From NCBI GenBank assembly GCA_034189165.1, contig JAXHVN010000050.1, positions 131,532 to 195,531 of the forward strand: a stretch of 64,000 bases of DNA. The letters are read 5' to 3'. Positions 53,357-61,151 of the stretch are shown here, piece after piece (within the stretch, counting starts at the first letter, position 1; every line of letters starts with the position of its first letter). The notes under the pieces were generated by a model that saw nothing but the letters and a program-made list of their open reading frames with translations, had not been told where the DNA came from and did not search any database. The position numbers were made by a program, and so were the translations under genes. Source of the stretch: JAASSS01 sp021767745. Lineage in GTDB: Bacteria; Pseudomonadota; Gammaproteobacteria; UBA5335.

Positions 53357-54640
53357 ATGATCGATCCGCGCCTGTTGCGCCAAGACCCCGAGGCCGTCGC
53401 CGCGGCGCTGGCCCGCCGCGGCTACGTGCTGCCTGTGGACCGCCTGCGCGCCCTGGACAGCGAGCGCCGGGACCTGCAGGTGGCGGCGGAAGCACTGCGC
53501 GCCGAGCGCAACAACCGGTCCAAGGCGATCGGGCAGGCGAAGGCGCAGGGTGAGGACATCGCGCCCCTGCTCGCCGCGGTATCGGATCTCGGCGAACGAC
53601 TGGCGGCGGCAGAGGGTGAACTCGCCAGTCTGCAGCAGGCGTGGGAGGCCCTGGCGCTGGATCTGCCGAACCTGCCGGCAGCGGACGTGCCGGATGGGCG
53701 GGATGAGCATGACAATGTCGAACTGCGCCGCTGGGGTACGCCGCGAACCTTCGAGTTCGCGCCGCTCGACCACGTCGCGCTGGGCGAGCCCGGTGGGGCC
53801 ATGGACTTCGAGGCAGCGGCCCGAGTGTCCGGCAGCCGCTTCAGCGTGCTGCGCGGACCACTCGCCCGACTGCAGCGCGCCCTGACGCAATTCATGCTGG
53901 ACCTGCACACGCGTCGGCATGGCTACGAGGAGCTGTACGTCCCCTACCTGGTCCGTGAGCCGGCGCTGTTCGGAACCGGTCAGCTGCCGAAGCTCCGGGA
54001 GGATCTGTTCGCCGTGGAGGGTGGGGACTACTACCTCATTCCGACGGCGGAGGTGCCGGTGACCAATCTGGTGCGCGAGCAGGTCCTGCCGGCGGATCGC
54101 CTGCCGCTGCGACTGGTGGCGCACACGCCGTGTTTCCGCTCCGAGGCGGGCTCTTACGGTCGCGACGTGCGCGGCATGATTCGCCAGCATCAGTTCGAGA
54201 AGGTCGAGCTGGTACAGGTGGTGGCGGCCGAGGACTCGGCAGCCGCCCACGAGGCGCTGACTGCGCACGCCGAAGCGGTGCTGCAGGCGCTCGAGCTGCC
54301 CTATCGGGTCATGGCGCTGTGCACCGGCGATCTCGGCTTCGCCGCGACCAAGACCTACGATCTGGAGGTCTGGTTGCCCAGTCAACAGTGCTACCGGGAG
54401 ATCTCCTCCTGCAGCAACTGCGGCGACTTTCAGGCGCGCCGGCTGCAGGCACGGGTGCGTCCCGCGTCGGGCAAGCCGGAGCTGGTGCATACCCTGAACG
54501 GCTCGGGCGTAGCGGTGGGCCGGGCGCTGGTGGCACTGCTGGAGAATCATCAGCAGGCCGACGGGTCGGTCACCCTGCCTGCCGCGCTGCAGCCGTACCT
54601 GAATGGTGACCGTGTGCTCGTGCTGCGGGATTCGGCGTGA
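53357..54640 (+). CDS. serS: Serine-tRNA ligase
   Basis: A 427-residue class II synthetase: long N-terminal coiled-coil (residues 1-105) that binds tRNA-Ser, motif 2 near residue 260 (FRSEAGSYGRDVRGMIRQHQ) and motif 3 near residue 380 (LNGSGVAVGRALVALLE). It charges tRNA-Ser and tRNA-Sec. It is the last gene of the ftsK-lolA-vanZ-rarA-crcB-serS run. Confidence 0.96.
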   Translation: MIDPRLLRQDPEAVAAALARRGYVLPVDRLRALDSERRDLQVAAEALRAERNNRSKAIGQAKAQGEDIAPLLAAVSDLGERLAAAEGELASLQQAWEALALDLPNLPAADVPDGRDEHDNVELRRWGTPRTFEFAPLDHVALGEPGGAMDFEAAARVSGSRFSVLRGPLARLQRALTQFMLDLHTRRHGYEELYVPYLVREPALFGTGQLPKLREDLFAVEGGDYYLIPTAEVPVTNLVREQVLPADRLPLRLVAHTPCFRSEAGSYGRDVRGMIRQHQFEKVELVQVVAAEDSAAAHEALTAHAEAVLQALELPYRVMALCTGDLGFAATKTYDLEVWLPSQQCYREISSCSNCGDFQARRLQARVRPASGKPELVHTLNGSGVAVGRALVALLENHQQADGSVTLPAALQPYLNGDRVLVLRDSA

Positions 54641-54711
54641 GCTGAGTCCGCGAGATGCCAGGCGGCTAGCGCGGTGCTCGCGTCGGTGTGTCGCTGCCGA
54701 CGCCACAACGG

Positions 54712-54735
54712 AAAACGGGGCCCGAAGGCCCCGTT
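54712..54735 (-). terminator. Terminator between serS and the OmpA-like gene
   Basis: A 9-bp stem AACGGGGCC/GGCCCCGTT with a CGAA loop; on the minus strand it is followed by TTCC and on the plus strand by CTCTC. It lies in the 122-bp convergent gap and can serve both genes. Confidence 0.7.
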
Positions 54736-54762
54736 CTCTCAGGTACTGGTCCGGTTACCGGA

Positions 54763-55632
54763 TCAGCCCATCTCGCGGGTCTGGATCGGGCAGCCGCGGT
54801 CATCGACCTCGACGCCAGGCTCCGTGCCCGGGCAACGGTCCTTGTAGTCCGGCACGCCGTCACCGTCGGAATCGACCGGGCAGCCGTTGCTGTCGACCTG
54901 CACGCCGCGCGGGGTGCCGGGGCACTGGTCGCGCTCGTCGATCACGCCGTCACGGTCGCTGTCCGCCGGCGGCTCCGGCATCGGCTCCGGCTCATAGGCC
55001 ACCGGCTCGGGCTCGCTCTCGCCACCGATCAGGAATTCCGCAGCCAGCAGGGCCTGCGTGTTGATGGTCTCGCTCTCCATGTAGTTGTACTGACGCACGT
55101 CAGCCCGCACGGAGAAGTAGGTCCAGGGGTCGAAGCGGATGCCGAGGCCGTAGTTCACGTACGGCTCGCCGTCGGTGCTCTTCTCGTTGATGAAGTCGCC
55201 GTCCAGCTCCGTCTCGATCTCCGCGCCACCGGCGCCGACCACTACGTAAGGCTGCGCCAGGAACTCGGGCAGGATGAAGCCCACGAAATCCAGGCCGAGC
55301 TGGCGGGTGGTCACATCGACATCATCCGAGTCGATGAACGGCACATCACCTTCCGGATTGGAATCGTATTCCTGGTAGACCAGTTCGGTCGTCCAGTTCT
55401 CGGTCCACTGCCAGCCCAGGCCGATGCGCCAGCCCCACTCGTCGTCCAGCTCGTACTCATCGGCGATCGCCAGATCGGCGAAATCGCCGTCCAGATACGG
55501 CGCATCGTCGTCGAACCAGGTGTAGGTGGCACCCGGGGTGATGGTGAAACCGCGCTCCACCGCATAGGCGGAGGGGGCACCCAGAATCAGGCCAGCGGCC
55601 AGGGCGAGGCCGGTGGTTTTCCTTGTAATCAT
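54763..55632 (-). CDS. OmpA-like outer-membrane barrel with thrombospondin type 3 repeats, no OmpA C-terminal domain
   Basis: A 289-residue exported protein with signal peptide ending SAYA. An eight-strand barrel follows (residues 25-205), then a Pro/Glu hinge (GGESEPEPVAYEPEPMPEPP), then two TSP3 calcium-binding repeats (DSDRDGVIDERDQCPGT and DSDGDGVPDYKDRCPGT). OmpA/OprF proteins of this build continue into a peptidoglycan-binding domain, but this one stops at CPIQTREMG. It is not obviously frameshifted, since a terminator follows closely. It may be a natural short form. Confidence 0.82.
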   Translation of the reverse strand: MITRKTTGLALAAGLILGAPSAYAVERGFTITPGATYTWFDDDAPYLDGDFADLAIADEYELDDEWGWRIGLGWQWTENWTTELVYQEYDSNPEGDVPFIDSDDVDVTTRQLGLDFVGFILPEFLAQPYVVVGAGGAEIETELDGDFINEKSTDGEPYVNYGLGIRFDPWTYFSVRADVRQYNYMESETINTQALLAAEFLIGGESEPEPVAYEPEPMPEPPADSDRDGVIDERDQCPGTPRGVQVDSNGCPVDSDGDGVPDYKDRCPGTEPGVEVDDRGCPIQTREMG

Positions 55633-55825
55633 CGCATGACTCCTTCGGTCAATTGACCCGACGCTGCAATTGTTATGTCGGGCGTCGCGATAGTAACTCA
55701 GCATCTCGATCGCCACCACTGGGCAATCGGCCGCAGCGGGACCATCAAGGCCACTGCAGATCGACCGCCCTCGGTCAGCCATTGCGCCAGGGGCAGACGA
55801 TGTGCGCGAGCTGTGACTGCGGCAA

Positions 55826-56362
55826 TCAGGTAGAAGTTCCATCCAGGTCGTCGAGGATGGCGATGTCGACCTGCCGGGCGAGTTCGGCCGCGTGCGGCGG
55901 AGCCGGCAGCGCCACGCCCAGCGCGGTCCGGACGTCCTCGATGGCGACCAGCCCTCGGCTGTCGATCACACCGATGCTCACGTAGAGGATGCAGCAGGTT
56001 CGACCCTGACGCTGGAAACGCTGCTCCATGAGCAGGAAGCGCTCGTTCGTGCCGGCGATCTGCGTGACCAGCCGATAGCGCTGGCCGAGGTCCAGCGAGC
56101 GCCGATAGAGCACGTGCACGGAGGTGGCGACGACGTTCCAGCGCCGGCCGGCGAGGCGGCGCCACCAGCGATGGCGCAGGAAGAAGTCCATCCGCCCGAG
56201 ATCGGCCAACGTCAGGTACCGCCCGTTGTTCAGGTGCAGGTTGGCATCGCAATCGTTCGGCCACACGCGCAACGCGAGCGCCAGGGGCTGTTGCTGGGCC
56301 GGGTCGACCGGCGAGGCCAGGGCGCGGGCAGCGACGCCGGCGGCACGTAACCAGGGGTACAA
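55826..56362 (-). CDS. THEM6/4HBT-like thioesterase family protein
   Basis: A protein of about 178 residues with the hotdog signature of the THEM6 group: WPNDCDANLHLNNGRYLTLADLGRMD (read around residues 32-57). Family members are probably acyl-CoA thioesterases, with Asp in place of the classical D-x-H-x-N-N. The start is uncertain: TTG at 56362 gives the usual MYPWLR-type N terminus and leaves the AT-rich promoter zone untranslated, while an ATG at 56440 would add 26 Arg/Pro-rich residues. It is divergent from the aldolase gene. The 193 bp after its stop codon hold nothing I recognise. Confidence 0.7.
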   Translation of the reverse strand: MYPWLRAAGVAARALASPVDPAQQQPLALALRVWPNDCDANLHLNNGRYLTLADLGRMDFFLRHRWWRRLAGRRWNVVATSVHVLYRRSLDLGQRYRLVTQIAGTNERFLLMEQRFQRQGRTCCILYVSIGVIDSRGLVAIEDVRTALGVALPAPPHAAELARQVDIAILDDLDGTST

Positions 56363-56507
56363 CGCATTGATCCTTTGTGGCCGCGGCGCAGCGGGCTGCC
56401 GCGGCCGGGTTTGTATATTACGATGAATGGCCCGCGCCACGTCACGGCCACTGCCGCTTCTGTCGCCGCGTCACGAGCGTGATTCCCCACTGGAAATGGA
56501 GCGACTG

Positions 56508-57560
56508 ATGATCGACATCGAACAGCTACTCGGCGACGAGGCCGAATCCCTCCTCGGGTACGAATGCCAGGGCATCAAGCGCCAGTCGCTGGCATTGCCC
56601 GGTCCGGACTACATCGATCGGGTGTTCACGCACAGCGACCGCACACCGGCGGTGCTGCGCAATTTCAACGCCCTGTTCAGCCAGGGCCGGCTAGCGGGTA
56701 CCGGCTATGTGTCGATCCTGCCGGTCGATCAGGGCATCGAGCATTCCGCCGGCGCCTCGTTCGCGCCGAACCCGATCTACTTCGATCCCCGCAACATCTG
56801 CGAGCTGGCCCTCGAGGGCGGCTGCAACGCCGTGGCCTCCACGTTCGGCGGGCTGGCGGTCGTGGCGCGGGAGTACGCACACCGGATTCCGCTGATCGTC
56901 AAGATCAATCACAACGAACTGCTGAGCTACCCTGCGCAGTATGACCAGACGGTGTTCGCCTCGGTGGATCAGGCCTTCGACATGGGCGCCGTGGCAGTGG
57001 GGGCCACCATCTACTTCGGCTCCGAGCAGTCCCGGCGTCAGATCCAGGAGGTCGGTGAAGCCTTCGCCCGGGCCCATGAGCTCGGCATGGCGACGATCCT
57101 GTGGGCGTACCTGCGCAACTCGGCGTTCACCAAAGATGGCGTCGATTATCACCTGGCGGCCGATCTGACCGGGCAGGCGAATCATCTGGCCGCGACCATC
57201 GGCGCCGACATCGTCAAGCAGAAGATGCCGGAGAACAACGGCGGCTACCGCGCGGTCGGCTTCGGCAAGACCCACGACCTGGTCTACGACAAGCTGACCA
57301 GCGATCATCCCATCGACCTGACCCGCTACCAGGTCGCGAACTGCTACATGGGCCGCATCGGGCTGATCAACTCCGGTGGGGCGTCGGCCGGCGAGGGTGA
57401 TCTGGCGCAGGCAGTGCGCACCGCGGTGATCAACAAGCGTGCCGGCGGGACTGGGCTGATCTCCGGCCGCAAGGCCTTCCAGCGACCGATGGATGAGGGT
57501 ATCGCGCTGCTGAACGCCATCCAGGACGTTTATCTGAGCGAGGCCGTCACGATCGCCTGA
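56508..57560 (+). CDS. fbaB: Class I fructose-bisphosphate aldolase (FbaB/DhnA family)
   Basis: A 350-residue aldolase of the archaeal-type class I family. VSILPVDQGIEHSAG near residue 68 and IPLIVKINHNELLSY near residue 130 are conserved, the latter containing a Lys; a further Lys in ADIVKQKMPENN near residue 240 could be the Schiff-base residue. It splits fructose 1,6-bisphosphate. ATG at 56508 is chosen because GGAG lies 6 bp upstream; an ATG four codons earlier is possible. AT-rich TTTGTATATTACGATG before it (56410-56425) suggests the promoter. Confidence 0.9.
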   Translation: MIDIEQLLGDEAESLLGYECQGIKRQSLALPGPDYIDRVFTHSDRTPAVLRNFNALFSQGRLAGTGYVSILPVDQGIEHSAGASFAPNPIYFDPRNICELALEGGCNAVASTFGGLAVVAREYAHRIPLIVKINHNELLSYPAQYDQTVFASVDQAFDMGAVAVGATIYFGSEQSRRQIQEVGEAFARAHELGMATILWAYLRNSAFTKDGVDYHLAADLTGQANHLAATIGADIVKQKMPENNGGYRAVGFGKTHDLVYDKLTSDHPIDLTRYQVANCYMGRIGLINSGGASAGEGDLAQAVRTAVINKRAGGTGLISGRKAFQRPMDEGIALLNAIQDVYLSEAVTIA

Positions 57561-57567
57561 GCCAGCG

Positions 57568-57592
57568 CGGGGCAGCCGCCCGGGCTGCCCCG
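57568..57592 (+). terminator. Hairpin between fbaB and the HIT gene
   Basis: A 10-bp stem CGGGGCAGCC/GGCTGCCCCG in the 39-bp convergent gap. Only TT follows, so it is a weak terminator candidate. Confidence 0.5.
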
Positions 57593-57599
57593 TTGCCCG

Positions 57600-58061
57600 T
57601 CAATCGCTGGCGGCGAGCGGCATGGCAGCGGCGATGCGCGCGGCCTGTGCCTGCAGGCGCGTCCGGGAGGAAGGCAGCAGCAGGCGGACAGGTTTGCACA
57701 GGACCTGCCAGATCAGGGCCGGTACATCGCCCCGTCGGCGGGGCAGGACGTGCAGATGGACGTGCGGCACGGTCTGATGCGCGGCCCGCCCGTCATTGAT
57801 GGCGAAGTTCACGCCGTGCGCGCCGAGGCTCCGCTGAGCCCGGCCGATGGCGTCGCCGACGCGCAGCAGGTTGTCCCGCTCCGGCGCCGTGAGCCCCTCT
57901 ACTGCCGCCGTATGGCGCCGGTTCACTACCAGCACATGACCCGGCCGCATCGGGGCGATATCCATGATCGCGATCGCCAGGCCGTTCTCCCAAACCACGT
58001 TCGCGGGCGCCCGCCCGGCCACCACTTCGCAGAATACGCAGGGGCCTCGTTCCTTCGCCAT
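57600..58061 (-). CDS. HIT-family nucleotide hydrolase/transferase
   Basis: A 153-residue HIT protein: CVFCEVVAGRAPANVVWEN at the start, FAINDGRAAHQTVPHVHLHV near residues 80-99, with the histidine triad HVHLH. It hydrolyses AMP-linked substrates. ATG at 58061 is preferred to one two codons upstream because GAGG lies at better spacing. The last 45 residues form a basic tail. Confidence 0.87.
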   Translation of the reverse strand: MAKERGPCVFCEVVAGRAPANVVWENGLAIAIMDIAPMRPGHVLVVNRRHTAAVEGLTAPERDNLLRVGDAIGRAQRSLGAHGVNFAINDGRAAHQTVPHVHLHVLPRRRGDVPALIWQVLCKPVRLLLPSSRTRLQAQAARIAAAMPLAASD

Positions 58062-58129
58062 CACCATCCTCGCTGCGCCTGGCGCTCCGCCCCCGCCGTG
58101 TGGCGGCGACCTCGCGCTTATGATATCCA

Positions 58130-58157
58130 TTGCCACTAGCTGACCGGTCGGTACAGG
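58130..58157 (+). promoter_or_regulatory. Promoter with GACCGGTCGGT operator-like element before the acyl-CoA dehydrogenase operon
   Basis: TTGCCA (58130-58135), 16 bases, TACAGG (58152-58157); between them lies the palindrome GACCGGTC (58142-58149). A repressor bound there would cover the promoter. The same core occurs in the inverted repeat at 12430-12456 before the other lipid-catabolic operon. Confidence 0.45.
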
Positions 58158-58227
58158 GCCGGCGCGATGGGAATCACGCCACGCCCGAACGGCGCTGGCG
58201 ACTCAAAACCAGAGGAAGGAGGAGACA

Positions 58228-59319
58228 ATGAACTTCGCGTTCGATCAAGACCAGCTGATGATGCGGGATGCCGCACGCAAGCTGCTGGACGATCTGTCGC
58301 CCATGTCGGCGGTGCACAAGATCATGGATTCCGAGGAGAGCTACGACGCCAAGCTGTGGCAGGCGATGGCCGAGAACGGCTGGCTGGGCACGGCGATTCC
58401 CGAGAGCTACGGCGGCAGTGACCTCGGCTATCTCGAGCTGGCCGTGCTGGCGGAGGAAATCGGCCGGCACTGCGCCAGCGTGCCGTTCAGCTCCTCGATC
58501 TATCTGGCGGCAGAACTGATCAAGGCCGCCGGCACCGAGGAGCAGAAGCACAAGTATCTGCCGAAGCTCGCAGCCGGCGAACAGATCGCCACCGTGGCAC
58601 TCGCCGAGCAGGGACGCACCGATCTGGACGGCGTAACGGCCAAGGTCGAGGACGGCAGGCTCCATGGCGAGAAGAGCCCCGTGGTCGACGGGCTGTGCGC
58701 GGATCTCCTGATCCTGCCCGCGCGTGAGCGTGGGGAGCTCTCACTGTATCTGGTCGATCTTGGCCAGGGCGTGGAGCGCAATGCGCTGCACAGCATGGAC
58801 CGCACCCGCAAACAGGCGCGCCTGCGCTTCGATGGTGCCGCGGCCGAACGCCTCGGCGGTAGTGGCGAGGCAGGCCGGCATCTGGATGCCGCCTATGACC
58901 GTGGCGCCGCACTGCTGGCCTTCGAGCAGGTCGGGCTGGCGCAGGCTGCCCTGGACATGGGCGTCGCCTATGCCAAGGAACGCTACGCCTTCGGCCGTCC
59001 CATCGGCTCGTTTCAGGCCATCAAGCATAGGCTGGCGGACATGTTCGTGAAGCTGGAGTCGGCCCGCTCCAATGCCTATTACGCCGCCTGGGCGCTGGCG
59101 AAGTCGCCGGACGAGCTGCCGGCGGCAGCGGCCTACGCGCGCCTGGCGGCCAATGAGGCGGCGGCCTTTGCCACCGAGGAGAACGTGCAGATTCACGGTG
59201 GCATCGGCTTCACCTGGGAGGCGGACCCGCACATGCTGGTGAAGCGCGCCAAGCACCTGGAGAGCTGGCTCGGTGGCGGCCTGGTCTGGGGCGAGCGGCT
59301 GCTCGGCAACGCCGCCTGA
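58228..59319 (+). CDS. Acyl-CoA dehydrogenase family protein, small partner
   Basis: A 363-residue acyl-CoA dehydrogenase homologue. The N-terminal helical domain is normal, but the middle FAD-binding stretch, usually TEPxxGSD, reads LAEQGRTDLDG and is degenerate. The C-terminal motif QIHGGIGFTWEADPHM near residue 311 is well kept. With the neighbouring larger protein it probably forms an alpha2beta2 dehydrogenase, as in steroid side-chain ACADs (ChsE1-ChsE2, FadE26-FadE27). AAGGAGGAGACA precedes the ATG. First gene of the operon. Confidence 0.84.
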   Translation: MNFAFDQDQLMMRDAARKLLDDLSPMSAVHKIMDSEESYDAKLWQAMAENGWLGTAIPESYGGSDLGYLELAVLAEEIGRHCASVPFSSSIYLAAELIKAAGTEEQKHKYLPKLAAGEQIATVALAEQGRTDLDGVTAKVEDGRLHGEKSPVVDGLCADLLILPARERGELSLYLVDLGQGVERNALHSMDRTRKQARLRFDGAAAERLGGSGEAGRHLDAAYDRGAALLAFEQVGLAQAALDMGVAYAKERYAFGRPIGSFQAIKHRLADMFVKLESARSNAYYAAWALAKSPDELPAAAAYARLAANEAAAFATEENVQIHGGIGFTWEADPHMLVKRAKHLESWLGGGLVWGERLLGNAA

Positions 59320-59347
59320 GCTGGCGGTCAACAGGAGGAGAGACACA

Positions 59348-60640
59348 ATGGATTTCAACGATACCCCGCAAGAGGCGGAATTCCGCGCCGAGGCCCAGCG
59401 TTGGCTCTCGGACAACGCCAAGCCCCGCACCGAATCCGGCGGCATGATGGCGATGTTCGCCGAGGCCGAGGGCGAGGGCGGCAATCGCGGCGAGGCTGAA
59501 TGGGAGATGGTGCGGCAGGCGCAGGCCTGGCAGAAGCGCAAGTACGACGCCGGCTGGGCCGGCATTACCTGGCCCAAGCGCTACGGCGGGCGCGGCGCGT
59601 CCATCATGCAGCAGGTGATCTGGGGCCAGGAGGAGGCCAAGTACGAGACGCCGCCGAACATCTTCATGATCGGCATCGGCATGGCGGGCCCCACCATCCA
59701 GGTCCATGGCAGCAACGAGCAGAAGGATCGCTACCTCAAGCCCATGCTCTCCGGCGAGGAGATCTGGTGCCAGCTCTTCAGCGAGCCGGGCGCCGGCTCG
59801 GATCTGGCCGGCCTGCGCACCCGGGCGGTGAAAGAGGGCGATGAGTGGGTGGTCAACGGCCAGAAGGTCTGGACCTCGGGCGCGCACTACTCCAAATGGG
59901 GCATCCTGGTCACGCGTTCGGATCCGAGCGCGCCCAAGCACAAGGGGCTGACCTACTTCATCGTCGACATGGAATCGCCGGGCGTCGAGATCCGGCCGAT
60001 CCGACAGATGACCGGCGGCGCCAACTTCAACGAAGTGTTCTTCAAGGACGTGCGCATCCCGGACAGCAATCGGCTCGGCGCCGTCGGCCAGGGCTGGAGC
60101 GTGGCGATCACCACGCTGATGAACGAGCGGATGAGCATCGGCGGTGGCGGCGGCATGCTCGGTGGCGACAGTGGCCTGAGCGATGTGATCAAGGGGCTGG
60201 GCAAGGTCTATGTCAACGGGCGGCCGGCGATCGAGAACGCTGCCGTGCGCCATCAGCTGGCCCGCTTCATGACGCGCTTCAAGGGCCTGGAGCTGACGGG
60301 TTACCGCACGCTGTCCGCCCTGTCGATGGGCGGCATGCCGGGCGCGGAGAGCTCGATCATGAAGCTCGAGATGGGCCTGCTGGCGCAGCAGATGGCGGCG
60401 TTCGTGATGGAGTTGCAGGGACCGAACGGCGTCCTCATGGATTCCGATGTGGCGCTGATGGAAGCGATGTGGCAGCAGGTCTACCTCGGCGTGCCGGCCA
60501 TCCGGATCGCCGGCGGCACCGATGAGGTACAGCGCAACATCATCGGTGAGCGTGTGCTCGGCCTGCCGGCTGACGTGCGGCTGGACAAGGGGGTGCCGTT
60601 CAACGAGGTGCCGACCGGCCCGCGTACCGCCACGGCCTGA
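59348..60640 (+). CDS. Acyl-CoA dehydrogenase family protein, large partner
   Basis: A 430-residue acyl-CoA dehydrogenase. FSEPGAGSDLAGLRTRAV near residue 140 is the intact FAD-binding motif, VVNGQKVWTSGA follows, and AIRIAGGTDEVQRNIIGERVLGLP closes the C-terminal domain, in which the GGxG of the smaller partner is absent. It introduces a double bond in an acyl-CoA. It lies 28 bp after the small partner and is preceded by AGGAGGAGAGACAC. The pair looks complementary in FAD-site residues. Confidence 0.9.
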   Translation: MDFNDTPQEAEFRAEAQRWLSDNAKPRTESGGMMAMFAEAEGEGGNRGEAEWEMVRQAQAWQKRKYDAGWAGITWPKRYGGRGASIMQQVIWGQEEAKYETPPNIFMIGIGMAGPTIQVHGSNEQKDRYLKPMLSGEEIWCQLFSEPGAGSDLAGLRTRAVKEGDEWVVNGQKVWTSGAHYSKWGILVTRSDPSAPKHKGLTYFIVDMESPGVEIRPIRQMTGGANFNEVFFKDVRIPDSNRLGAVGQGWSVAITTLMNERMSIGGGGGMLGGDSGLSDVIKGLGKVYVNGRPAIENAAVRHQLARFMTRFKGLELTGYRTLSALSMGGMPGAESSIMKLEMGLLAQQMAAFVMELQGPNGVLMDSDVALMEAMWQQVYLGVPAIRIAGGTDEVQRNIIGERVLGLPADVRLDKGVPFNEVPTGPRTATA

Positions 60641-60659
60641 TCCACACGGCCCGACTTCG

Positions 60660-60689
60660 GACCCCGCATCCGCGGATGCGGGGTCTTTT
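60660..60689 (+). terminator. Intrinsic terminator after the second acyl-CoA dehydrogenase
   Basis: A perfect palindromic stem-loop at 60660-60685 (arms start GACCCCGCATC) followed by TTTT. It lies between two genes expected to work together, 36 bp before the DUF35 gene, and so could attenuate the downstream pair. Confidence 0.85.
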
Positions 60690-60725
60690 GTTTCCACCAT
60701 GGGTCCATTCACACGGAGAGTTCAT

Positions 60726-61151
60726 ATGGCAGATCAAGCGCCGCTGGAGCCGGGATACTTCCGCCTGCCGGCCGGCGAGGGCGAACGCGGGCGCCTGCTC
60801 GGCTCCTACAGCGCCGCGGCAGGCAAGTACTTCTTTCCGCAGCGCCTGCAGTGCCCCATCACTGAAGAGCCGGTCGAAGAGGTCGAGCTGTCGCCGGAGG
60901 GCACGCTCTATTCCTGGACCTGGGTCAGCATGCCCTTCATGGGCAACATGCAGATGGGTGATGGCAAGGGCCATGCCGTGGGGCAGATCGATCTGCCCGA
61001 GGGCGTGCGCATCCAGTCAGTCATCCAGGGTCAGCGGGACGATTTCGAGATCGGCATGCGCATGGGGCTCGAGTTCGTGCCGGTCAAGAAGAAGGGCTCC
61101 CGGCAGCTGATGACCTTCTGTTTCGCGCCGGTCAAGGAGGAGAGCAAGTGA
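60726..61151 (+). CDS. DUF35 OB-fold protein, partner of the thiolase homologue
   Basis: A 141-residue DUF35-family protein: short N-terminal rubredoxin-like ribbon (KYFFPQRLQCPITEEPVEEV) then an OB fold (GTLYSWTWVSMPFMGN...). Only one of the four usual zinc-binding Cys remains, so it probably binds no zinc. DUF35 proteins pair with thiolase-like enzymes, for example with the aldolase Ltp2 or in ketothiolase complexes. ATG 60726 follows GGAGAGTTCAT. It overlaps the thiolase gene by 4 bp (GTGA). Confidence 0.82.
   Translation: MADQAPLEPGYFRLPAGEGERGRLLGSYSAAAGKYFFPQRLQCPITEEPVEEVELSPEGTLYSWTWVSMPFMGNMQMGDGKGHAVGQIDLPEGVRIQSVIQGQRDDFEIGMRMGLEFVPVKKKGSRQLMTFCFAPVKEESK

Noticed and set aside
52841..54706. 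Long antisense open frame opposite crcB and serS
   Set aside because: No ribosome binding site or recognisable domain; overlaps two certain genes.
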